The position numbers were made by a program, and so were the translations under genes. A DNA stretch of 9,437 bases from DAITAZ01 sp036824045 (lineage in GTDB: Bacteria > Pseudomonadota > Gammaproteobacteria > Burkholderiales > Rhodocyclaceae). The notes beneath the pieces were generated by a model. That model ran no database searches, was not told where the DNA came from, and worked only from the letters and a program-made list of their open reading frames with translations. Every line of letters starts with the position of its first letter. Within the stretch, counting starts at the first letter, position 1. Shown one piece after another: positions 1-6,325 of the stretch. The stretch covers positions 1 through 9,437 of the forward strand of contig DAITAZ010000067.1 of the NCBI GenBank assembly GCA_036824045.1. Reading direction: 5' to 3'.

Positions 1-2000
1 CCGCGCACGCCGGTCAGCATCTCCGACACCCGCATGTCGATGGGCTGGGTGAAGGTTAGCGCGATGCCCGGGAAGTCCTCCATCACTTCCCGCAGCCGGT
101 CGGTGAGCGCGGCCTTGTCCGGGCTGCGCCAGTCCTCCCGCGGCTTGAGCACCAGGAAGGTGTCGGTCTGGTTCAGGCCCATCGGGTCCAAGCCCAACTC
201 GTCGGCGCCGGAGCGGGCCACAATGCCCTGCACCTCGGGCACCCGGGCCAGGATGGCCTGCTGGACGCGCAGATCCACCGCCACCGTCTGCTCCAGGCTG
301 ATGGAGGGGAGCTTTTCCAGTTGCATGATGATGTCGCCTTCGTCCATGGTGGGCATGAAGGTCTTGCCCGTCCACGCGTAGGCCCCGGCAGCCAGCAGCA
401 GCAGGCACGCGGCCCCGGCGGCCATGGTGCGGCCGTGGCCCAGCGCCCAGCCGAGCAGGCGTTCATAGCCCCCGTGCAGCTTGCGCATCAGCCAGGGCTC
501 GTGGGCCTCGCCGCGCTTGAGCAGCAGGCTGGCCAGCACCGGCACCACGGTGAGCGAAAGCAGCAGCGAGGCGGAAAGCGCGAACACGATGGCCAGGGCC
601 ACCGGCTGGAAGAGCTTGCCCTCCAGCCCCTCCAGGGTGAGCAGGGGCAGAAAGACGATGATGATGATGGCCACGCCCGAGGCCACGGGCACCGCCACTT
701 CCTCCGCCGCCTGGCGGACGATGGCGAGCAGGCCGTGATGGGTGCCGCCGGGCCGGGCCAGGTGGCTTTCCACGTTTTCCACCACCACCACGGCGCCATC
801 CACCAGCATGCCGATGGCGATGGCCAGCCCCCCCAGGCTCATGAGGTTGGCGCTCATCCCGAAGTAGCGCATGAGCAGGAAGGTGGCCAGTGCCGCCAGC
901 GGCAGCATTGCCGCCACCACGATGGCTGCCCGCAGATTGCCGAGAAAGGCCAGCAGCAACAGCAGCACCAGCACGATGGCTTCCAGCAGCGCCCGGGAGA
1001 CGGTGCCCACGGCCCGTTCCACCAGTTGCCCCCGGTCGTAGAACGCCTCCAGCCGCGTGCCCTCGGGCAGCGTTGGCGCGATCTGCGCCAGCCGCGCCCG
1101 CACGCCGGCCACCACGGCCTGGGCGTTGGCGCCGCGCAGGCCCAGCACCAGCCCCTCGACCGCCTCGCCCTCGCCGTTGCGGGTGACGGCGCCGTACCGG
1201 GTCAGCGCGCCCACGCGCACCCGGGCCACGTCGCCCACCCGCACCACTTGTCCTTCGCGGGTACGGACCACGGTGGCGGCCACATCCTCCAGCGTGCGCA
1301 TGGCGCCTTCGGTGCGTACCACCAGCACTTCTTCGCCCTCCCGCAGACGGCCGGCGCCGTCGTTGCGGTTGCCCGCCTCCAGGGCGGCAGCCAGCTCCGC
1401 CAGGCTGAGCCCGCGGGCGGCGAGGGCGGCCGGGTCTGGCGCCACTTCGAAGGTGCGCACCAGTCCGCCCAATGCATTGACGTCGGCAACGCCGGGGATG
1501 GTGCGCAACTGGGGACGGATCACCCAGTCCAGCAGGCCGCGCTTTTCCTCCAGGCTCAGGGGGCCCTCGACGGTGAACATGAACATCTCGCCCAGGGGCG
1601 TGGTGATGGGGGCCAGCCCGCCGCTGGCCTGGGGGGGCAGATCCTTCTCCACGCCGCCCAGGCGCTCGCTCACCTGGTTGCGGGCCCAGTAGATGTCGGT
1701 GCCGTCCTCGAAATCGAGGGTGATGTCGGCCAGCCCGTACTTGGACACCGAACGCAGCACCTTCTGGTGGGGCAGGCCCAGCAGCTCCTGCTCGATGGGG
1801 GTGGTGATGCGGGTTTCCACCTCTTCCGGGGTCATCCCCGGGGCCTTCATGATGATCTTGACCTGGGTGGTGGATACATCGGGAAAGGCGTCGATGGGCA
1901 GGTGCCGGAAGGCCCACACCCCGGCGCCGCCCAGCAGCACCGTGAGCACCAGCAGCAACAGGGGCTGCCGGAGTGAAAATTCGATCAGGCGGCTGAGCAT
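1..2000 (-). CDS. Heavy-metal efflux RND transporter, CusA/CzcA family (partial, C-terminus off the window)
   Basis: This is the inner-membrane, proton-driven pump of a tripartite metal exporter. About 666 N-terminal residues of a protein normally near 1,030-1,050 are present, and the frame is open to the window edge. It starts MLSRLIEFSLRQPLLLL, with the first membrane helix at about residues 10-30, and carries the family landmarks LPIDAFPDVS (34-43) and DFEDGTDIYWAR (96-107). Helices follow at about 338-380. The TM4 motif GGLAIAIGMLVDGAVVVVEN (390-409) keeps Asp401 and Glu408, but has Ala395 where CzcA has its first Asp. That pattern is closer to CusA-type pumps than to divalent-type CzcA. 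MPTMDEGD follows in the second periplasmic domain. The start lies 6 nt after the adaptor stop, with an AAGGA Shine-Dalgarno about 10 nt upstream. The family is clear; the substrate (Cu/Ag, Ni or other) cannot be fixed from this fragment. Confidence 0.95.
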   Translation of the reverse strand, partial: MLSRLIEFSLRQPLLLLVLTVLLGGAGVWAFRHLPIDAFPDVSTTQVKIIMKAPGMTPEEVETRITTPIEQELLGLPHQKVLRSVSKYGLADITLDFEDGTDIYWARNQVSERLGGVEKDLPPQASGGLAPITTPLGEMFMFTVEGPLSLEEKRGLLDWVIRPQLRTIPGVADVNALGGLVRTFEVAPDPAALAARGLSLAELAAALEAGNRNDGAGRLREGEEVLVVRTEGAMRTLEDVAATVVRTREGQVVRVGDVARVRVGALTRYGAVTRNGEGEAVEGLVLGLRGANAQAVVAGVRARLAQIAPTLPEGTRLEAFYDRGQLVERAVGTVSRALLEAIVLVLLLLLAFLGNLRAAIVVAAMLPLAALATFLLMRYFGMSANLMSLGGLAIAIGMLVDGAVVVVENVESHLARPGGTHHGLLAIVRQAAEEVAVPVASGVAIIIIVFLPLLTLEGLEGKLFQPVALAIVFALSASLLLSLTVVPVLASLLLKRGEAHEPWLMRKLHGGYERLLGWALGHGRTMAAGAACLLLLAAGAYAWTGKTFMPTMDEGDIIMQLEKLPSISLEQTVAVDLRVQQAILARVPEVQGIVARSGADELGLDPMGLNQTDTFLVLKPREDWRSPDKAALTDRLREVMEDFPGIALTFTQPIDMRVSEMLTGVR

Positions 2001-2006
2001 CGCGGC

Positions 2007-3101
2007 TTATTCCTTGCCAATGCCCATCCAGGCGGCCTTGAGCGCCGCCACGCCGGCCACGGCGATGCGCTCGCCCGCCTGCAGCGGGCCGGCCACCAGT
2101 GCCTGGTCGCCGGTGCGGCCCAGTACCTTCACCGGCCGGGCGGTGAAGCCGCCCCGGGCACTGTCCTGCACCATCAGGTAGTCCTTGTCCCCCTGCCGCG
2201 CCACAGCGGCGGCGGGCACGCTCCACTGGCCGGCGCGGGCCGGGTGCTCCAGGGTGGCCTCCACCGTCTGGCCGGGCCGCAGTTGCTCGGCGCCGCTGGC
2301 GATCTCCGCCCGGATCAGCACCGCCTGGGTGGCCGGGTTGGCGGCCTGGGCGACGGCGATCACCTTGCCGCGGGCGGAGGTTCCCGCCACGCTCACCGCC
2401 AGCCCGGGCCGCACGCCCGTGGCCAGGGCCGCGGGGGCCTGCACTTCCAGCCACAGCGGCGAGAGCCGGCCGATGCGGTAAAGCGGGCTGGCCGGTTCCA
2501 CCCGCTGGCCCACGGTGGCGCTCTGCTCCAGCACCACGCCGGCGATGGGGGCCCGCAGCAGCACCTGCCCGCCTTCGCGCCCTTCCGTTCCCATGCCGGC
2601 CAGGCCCAGCGCCTGCATGCGCTCGGCCAGCGTGGTCCGGGCCTGGGCGGCGCGGGCCCGTGTCGCCTGGATGCGGGATTCGGGGATGATGCCTTCCTTG
2701 AACAACTGCTCGTCCCGGGTCAGGGATTGCTCCGCCAGCCGGTTGTCCGTCTGGGCGAGCTGGAATTCCTTGCGGGTTTCGAGCGCGGCCGGGCTGCTGA
2801 GGCGGCCCAGGATCTGGCCGGCCTTGACCGGTTCTCCGGTGGCCACCTCCAGCGCCGTGATCACCCCCGCCAGGGGGGCCGTCACCACCCGCAGTTGCGG
2901 ATTGGGAATCACCACCTGGGCCGGCAGCCCGCCCGAGCGGCTGCCCTCGCCCCCGCCCAGGGGCTGCACCACCAGGCCCAGGGCCTGGGCTTGTTCGGGC
3001 TTGATGGGGATGAAGTCGGGGCCGGGCTCGGCGGCCGGGGCTGAGCCGGACAAGGCGAGCAGGAAAAGGGTGGCGCGTAGGCTGGGGCGCGAGGTGAACA
3101 T
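2007..3101 (-). CDS. Efflux RND transporter periplasmic adaptor subunit (CusB/CzcB-like)
   Basis: This is the membrane fusion protein that bridges the RND pump to an outer-membrane channel in the periplasm. From the ATG at 3101 it is 364 residues, beginning MFTSRPSLRATLFLLALSG with a cleavable signal peptide ending near APAA. An in-frame ATG at 3119 would add six residues (370 aa). Neither start has a good Shine-Dalgarno. The 3101 start is preferred because it gives a cleaner signal peptide and leaves room for the proposed promoter. In 370-aa numbering, lipoyl half-motifs lie at about 77-110 and 186-207. An alpha-hairpin of about 111-175 between them carries RDEQLFKEGIIPES, typical of hairpin tips that dock on TolC-like channels. 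Beta-barrel and membrane-proximal domains follow. I see no His-rich or Met-rich metal-binding N-terminus. The pump gene follows after 6 nt, so the two form one operon; no outer-membrane factor gene lies upstream. Confidence 0.92.
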   Translation of the reverse strand: MFTSRPSLRATLFLLALSGSAPAAEPGPDFIPIKPEQAQALGLVVQPLGGGEGSRSGGLPAQVVIPNPQLRVVTAPLAGVITALEVATGEPVKAGQILGRLSSPAALETRKEFQLAQTDNRLAEQSLTRDEQLFKEGIIPESRIQATRARAAQARTTLAERMQALGLAGMGTEGREGGQVLLRAPIAGVVLEQSATVGQRVEPASPLYRIGRLSPLWLEVQAPAALATGVRPGLAVSVAGTSARGKVIAVAQAANPATQAVLIRAEIASGAEQLRPGQTVEATLEHPARAGQWSVPAAAVARQGDKDYLMVQDSARGGFTARPVKVLGRTGDQALVAGPLQAGERIAVAGVAALKAAWMGIGKE

Positions 3102-3130
3102 GACAGGGTGTGGCTGCATCGGGGGGCACC

Positions 3131-3136
3131 ATTGTC
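3131..3136 (-). promoter_or_regulatory. Possible -10 element for the RND efflux operon
   Basis: Read on the minus strand the hexamer is GACAAT, a 4/6 match to TATAAT. It lies 10 nt downstream of the CTTAAG-N5-CTTAAG box, and there is no recognisable -35. This is the arrangement expected for a promoter that depends on an OmpR/PhoB-type activator. The implied transcription start, near 3124, leaves about 22 nt before the ATG at 3101. This is inferred from spacing only. Confidence 0.3.
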
Positions 3137-3146
3137 CTTGCCTTGC

Positions 3147-3163
3147 CTTAAGCCGGGCTTAAG
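3147..3163 (-). promoter_or_regulatory. PmrA/BasR-type response-regulator box, CTTAAG-N5-CTTAAG
   Basis: The minus strand reads CTTAAGCCCGGCTTAAG: two exact CTTAAG hexamers 11 bp apart, which also form an inverted repeat with 8-bp arms around one base. The PmrA box is known as YTTAAK-N5-YTTAAK, and this is a perfect match. It stands immediately upstream of the adaptor-pump operon, 10 nt from a plausible -10. The inference is that an OmpR-family regulator, perhaps encoded outside the window, activates the efflux operon. A different regulator using the same palindrome remains possible. Confidence 0.5.
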
Positions 3164-3225
3164 TTTGATGCAAGCTTGAGCCGCTGCCGGCGGGCGCGCA
3201 TGGCGAGAATATGAGTGGAAACCGA

Positions 3226-3234
3226 TGTTATAGT
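3226..3234 (+). promoter_or_regulatory. Extended -10 promoter of the tetR-ABC exporter operon
   Basis: TGTTATAGT reads as an extended -10 element, TGn followed by TATAGT, which matches TATAAT at 5 of 6 positions. No good -35 is seen at 16-18 bp, which is usual for extended -10 promoters. Transcription would begin near 3241, inside the 20-bp palindrome. This leaves a leader of only 15-27 nt before the two usable tetR start codons. Confidence 0.5.
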
Positions 3235-3252
3235 AAGTATTCGAATACTTAC
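3233..3252. promoter_or_regulatory. Perfect 20-bp palindrome, probable TetR operator
   Basis: GTAAGTATTCGAATACTTAC is a perfect 20-bp inverted repeat with no spacer. It is AT-rich in an otherwise very GC-rich window. It overlaps the last bases of the -10 element and the expected transcription start, and lies 15 bp before the tetR ATG at 3268. TetR repressors typically bind such palindromes at their own promoters, so autorepression of the downstream exporter operon is the natural reading. It could also affect the divergent efflux promoter about 100 bp away. Confidence 0.75.
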
Positions 3253-3267
3253 CAAATGTTTCTGGTC

Positions 3268-3885
3268 ATGAAGCCCACCCGTTCCCGTCTGCCCACGGAA
3301 GACCGTCAGGCCGAGATCGTCGCAACGGTGCTGCGGCTGGCGGCGGCGCGGGCGCCGGGCGAGATCACCACCGGTGACATCGCTCAGGCCCTGGCGCTGA
3401 CTCAAGGCGCGGTGTTCCGCCATTTCCCCACCAAGGAGGCCATCTGGCTCGCAGCCATGGACTGGGTGGCGCAGACGCTGCTGGCGGCGCTGGAGCAGGC
3501 CGCGGCAGCCGCGGGCAACCCGCTCGATGCGCTGCGCGGAGTGTTCCGCGCCCATGTGGCGTTCGTCCAGGCCTGGCCGGGGGTGCCGCGGCTCATCTTC
3601 CACCAGCTGCAGCAACCGGACGACACGCCGGTCAAGGCCCGCGTGCGCCAGTTGCTGCTGGGCTACCGGGCGCTGGTGGGGCGGTTGCTTGCCCAGGCCG
3701 ACGCGGCCGGCGTGCTGGCCCCCGGGCTGGATCGGGCAGCGGCGGCGGTGCTCTTCATCGGCAGCATTCAGGGGCTGGTGATGCAGTCCATGCTGGCGGG
3801 CAGCCAGCAGGCCATGGGCGAACAGGGGGAGCGGGTATTGGCCATGTGGTTGCGGGCGATCAGGGGGGTGCATGAAACGGCTTGA
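3268..3885 (+). CDS. TetR/AcrR family transcriptional regulator
   Basis: This is a ligand-responsive repressor of 205 residues, the usual TetR length. The N-terminal helix-turn-helix spans about residues 12-60. EITTGDIAQALALTQGAVFRHF is its diagnostic stretch, with KEAIW after it. The C-terminal part is a helical ligand-binding and dimerisation domain. The frame stays open back to an ATG at 3211, but that start would place the operator palindrome and the -10 element inside the gene, so it is rejected. ATG 3256 (four residues longer) is an alternative; neither start has a visible Shine-Dalgarno. The 3' end overlaps the next gene by 14 nt. As first gene of the exporter operon it probably represses itself and the exporter, with relief by an exported or toxic compound. 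The ligand is unknown. Confidence 0.92.
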   Translation: MKPTRSRLPTEDRQAEIVATVLRLAAARAPGEITTGDIAQALALTQGAVFRHFPTKEAIWLAAMDWVAQTLLAALEQAAAAAGNPLDALRGVFRAHVAFVQAWPGVPRLIFHQLQQPDDTPVKARVRQLLLGYRALVGRLLAQADAAGVLAPGLDRAAAAVLFIGSIQGLVMQSMLAGSQQAMGEQGERVLAMWLRAIRGVHETA

Positions 3886-5062
3886 CGGAGTGGGCAGGCG
3901 CTGGCTGTTGCTGGCCCTGGCGGTGTTGCTGCTGGCGGGGGGGGCGATGGTGGTGCTGCGCGCCGGCCCGATGGCGCCGGTGAAGGTGACGGTGGCACAG
4001 GTGGAGCGCGGCCGGCTGGCGCCGGCGCTCTTTGGCATCGGTACGGTGGAAGCGCGCCGCGCCTACCTGATCGGCCCCACGGTGGCGGGCCGGGTACTGA
4101 AAGTGGCCGTGGATGTGGGAGAGGCCGTGCTCCCCGGCCAGGTGCTGGCGGAAATGGACCCGGTGGATCTGGACGAGCGTCTGACGGCCACGGATGCCGC
4201 CCTGGCCCGCGCCGCGAGCCTGGTGGCCGCCAGCCAGGCCCAGCGGGCTGATGCCCAGGCACGGCGCCAGTTGGCGGCCGCCAATGCCCGCCGCTATCAG
4301 GATCTCGCCCAGCAGCAGTTTGTCAGCCCCAGCGTGGCCGAAGCGCGGGTGCAGGAACAGGCGTCAGCGGACGCGGCCCTGGCCGCCGCCGAGGCGGCCC
4401 TGAGCGCCGCCCGCCAGGAGGCAAGCCGGCTGCAGGCGGAGCGGGCCGCGCTGGCCCAGCAGCGGCGCAGCCTGCGCCTGCTGGCGCCGGCCGCGGGCCT
4501 GGTGACCACCCGGGAGGCGGAGCCGGGCTCCACCGTGGTGGCGGGCCAGGCCGTGCTCCGTCTGGCGGACCCGGCCAGCCTGTGGGTGCGGCTGCGCCTG
4601 GACCAGGGGCGCTCCACCGGGCTGGCGGCAGGACTGCCGGCGGAGGTGGTGCTGCGCTCCCGCCCCGGGCAGGCACTTTCCGGCCGGGTGCTGCGGCTGG
4701 AGCCGGTGGGCGACAGCGTGACTGAAGAGCGCATCGCCCAGGTGGGCTTCGAGGCCCTGCCCCCCGGGCTGACCCTGGGCGAACTGTGCGAGGTGACCGT
4801 CAGGCTGCCCGCCGGGGACGAGCTGGCGCTTATCCCCAACGCCGCCCTGCGCCAGCACGGCGGCCGGGCCGGGGTGTGGCGGCGCGGGACCGACGGCTTG
4901 CAGTTCGTGCCCCTGCGCCTGGGGCAAAGCAGCCTGGATGGCCGGGTGGAGGTGCTGGAGGGCCTGGCCGCCGGGGACGAGGTGGTGGTGCATAGCGAAC
5001 GGGAGATCACCGCCGACAGCCGCATCCGGGTGGTGGATGCCATTGCCGGGCGGCAGCCGTGA
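3872..5062 (+). CDS. HlyD/DevB-like periplasmic adaptor subunit of an ABC exporter
   Basis: This 396-residue protein is an inner-membrane-anchored adaptor for a tripartite ABC exporter. A single N-terminal helix (about 11-30) follows a basic MKRLDGVGRR start, with no lipobox. Two lipoyl half-motifs (about 62-100 and 201-234) flank a long Ala/Gln/Arg-rich coiled-coil hairpin (about 101-200). At its tip is RYQDLAQQQFVSPS, resembling the tip motif of adaptors that engage TolC. Beta-barrel and membrane-proximal domains follow. The start has a strong AGGGGGG Shine-Dalgarno inside the end of tetR. The stop overlaps the GTG of the permease (GTGA). The order adaptor-permease-ATPase matches DevBCA. 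It is a different subfamily from the RND adaptor encoded at 2007-3101. Confidence 0.92.
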   Translation: MKRLDGVGRRWLLLALAVLLLAGGAMVVLRAGPMAPVKVTVAQVERGRLAPALFGIGTVEARRAYLIGPTVAGRVLKVAVDVGEAVLPGQVLAEMDPVDLDERLTATDAALARAASLVAASQAQRADAQARRQLAAANARRYQDLAQQQFVSPSVAEARVQEQASADAALAAAEAALSAARQEASRLQAERAALAQQRRSLRLLAPAAGLVTTREAEPGSTVVAGQAVLRLADPASLWVRLRLDQGRSTGLAAGLPAEVVLRSRPGQALSGRVLRLEPVGDSVTEERIAQVGFEALPPGLTLGELCEVTVRLPAGDELALIPNAALRQHGGRAGVWRRGTDGLQFVPLRLGQSSLDGRVEVLEGLAAGDEVVVHSEREITADSRIRVVDAIAGRQP

Positions 5063-6252
5063 TCAGCCTGGCCGGCCGGGACATCCTCCATGCCTGGGGC
5101 AAGTTCGTGTTCACCGGCGTCGGGCTGGGGCTCCTGATCGGCGTCACCCTCTCCATGGCCGGCATCTACCGGGGCATGGTGGACGATGCCAAGGCCCTGC
5201 TCACCAACAGCGGCGCCGATCTCTGGGTGGTGCAGAAGGACACCCAGGGCCCCTACGCGGAATCTTCCAGCCTGCGGGACGACGCCTATCGGGCGATCGC
5301 CGGATTGCCGGGGGTGGCTCGGGCCGCCAATGTCACCTACCTCACCATGCAGGTGCGCCGGGCCGACACGGACGTGCGGGCGATGGTGGTGGGCTTCGAA
5401 CCCGGCCAGCCGGGGGAACCGGGCTATCTGGTGGCGGGCCGGCGCATCACCCGCAACCACTACGAAGCGGTGGCCGATGTGAAGACCGGATTCCAGGTGG
5501 GCGACCGCATCCGCATCCGTCGCCACGACTACACGGTGGTGGGGCTCACCCGGCGCATGGTGTCCTCGGGGGGCGACCCGATGGTGTTCGTGCCCCTGAA
5601 GGACGCGCAGGAGGCCCAGTTCCTCAAGGACAACGACGCCATCGTCAACGAGCGGGCCCGCACCGCCGCCAACCCGGCGTTCAACCGCCCCGGGGTGCCC
5701 GGCCTGCTGGAAGCGGTGCAGGCCAGCCAGGCGCTGAACCGCAGCGTGAACGCGGTGCTGGTGCAGGTGAGCCCGGGCGCGGACCCGGAGGTCGTGGCCG
5801 GGCCCATCCGTCGCTGGAAGCACCTGGAGGCCTACACCCGGGTGCAGATGGAGGAGATCCTGGTGGCCAAGCTGATCGCTACCTCCGCCCGGCAGATCGG
5901 CATGTTTCTGGTGATCCTGGCGGTGGTGAGCGCGGCCATCGTCGCCTTCATCATCTACACCATGACCCTGGGCAAGGTGCGGGAGATTGCCGTGCTCAAG
6001 CTGATCGGCACCCGCAACCGCACCATTGCCGCCATGATCCTGCAGCAGTCCCTGGGCCTGGGGCTGATCGGCTTCATCGTCGGCAAGATCGCCGCGACCC
6101 TGTGGGCGCCGGTCTTTCCCAAGTACGTGCTGCTGGAGCCGGGCGATGCCCTGCGTGGCTTCGCGGTGGTGATGCTCATCTGCGCCGTGGCCAGCACCCT
6201 GGCCATCCGGGCCGCCCTGCGGATCGACCCGGCCGAGGCGATCGGAGGCTGA
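5059..6252 (+). CDS. ABC transporter permease, FtsX/MacB fold (DevC-like)
   Basis: This is the membrane subunit of the exporter, 397 residues. It has the four-helix MacB/FtsX layout: helix 1 at about 16-36, a large periplasmic domain at about 40-270, then helices at about 279-302, 325-350 and 367-386. The cytoplasmic loop KVREIAVLKLIGTRNRTIAAM (306-326) is the conserved segment that couples to the ATPase. The protein ends in DPAEAIGG, close to the DPAEALR-type tails of this family. The start is GTG, in a 4-nt GTGA overlap with the adaptor stop, which indicates translational coupling. Permeases of this type act mechanically on the adaptor-channel assembly and do not form a wide pore. DevC exports glycolipids in cyanobacteria; the substrate here is not known. 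Confidence 0.92.
   Translation: MISLAGRDILHAWGKFVFTGVGLGLLIGVTLSMAGIYRGMVDDAKALLTNSGADLWVVQKDTQGPYAESSSLRDDAYRAIAGLPGVARAANVTYLTMQVRRADTDVRAMVVGFEPGQPGEPGYLVAGRRITRNHYEAVADVKTGFQVGDRIRIRRHDYTVVGLTRRMVSSGGDPMVFVPLKDAQEAQFLKDNDAIVNERARTAANPAFNRPGVPGLLEAVQASQALNRSVNAVLVQVSPGADPEVVAGPIRRWKHLEAYTRVQMEEILVAKLIATSARQIGMFLVILAVVSAAIVAFIIYTMTLGKVREIAVLKLIGTRNRTIAAMILQQSLGLGLIGFIVGKIAATLWAPVFPKYVLLEPGDALRGFAVVMLICAVASTLAIRAALRIDPAEAIGG
6244..6248 (+). promoter_or_regulatory. Strong ribosome binding site for the 23-codon ORF
   Basis: GGAGG lies inside the last codons of the permease gene, 5 nt before the ATG at 6254. It is one of the strongest Shine-Dalgarno sequences in the window, yet it serves a 23-codon frame and not the ATPase gene itself. 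The ATPase has its own GGAG at 6309-6312, 9 nt before its ATG. Confidence 0.5.
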
Positions 6253-6253
6253 C

Positions 6254-6325
6254 ATGGAACGACCCCCGTGCCCCCTGCGTGGGCGAAAGGCTGGCGGTGC
6301 GCCGGCGCGGAGCACACCGCAATGA
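6254..6325 (+). CDS. Possible 23-codon coupling ORF before the ABC ATPase gene
   Basis: An ATG with an ideally placed GGAGG opens one base after the permease stop and runs 23 codons to a TGA that overlaps the ATPase start codon (ATGA at 6322-6325). The peptide starts MERPPCPLRGRK; it is rich in Pro, Arg and Gly and has no recognisable domain. The likely role, if any, is to carry ribosomes from the permease gene to the ATPase gene. It could instead be a chance frame, or the remnant of an older ATPase start. Only the translation signals support it. Confidence 0.35.
   Translation: MERPPCPLRGRKAGGAPARSTPQ

Noticed and set aside
321..1976. A 551-codon plus-strand open frame antisense to the RND pump
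   Set aside because: The His/Gln/Gly-rich translation has no recognisable domain and is the reverse-frame shadow of the CusA/CzcA-like gene.
463..3132. An 889-codon open frame on the minus strand across the adaptor and pump genes
   Set aside because: It is a Gly/Pro/Arg-rich shadow of the two real genes in another frame, caused by high GC; its translation has no domains, while the true frames match RND families throughout.
3211..3267. N-terminal extension of the TetR protein from ATG 3211
   Set aside because: It would include the -10 element and operator palindrome, and the added residues do not resemble TetR N-termini.
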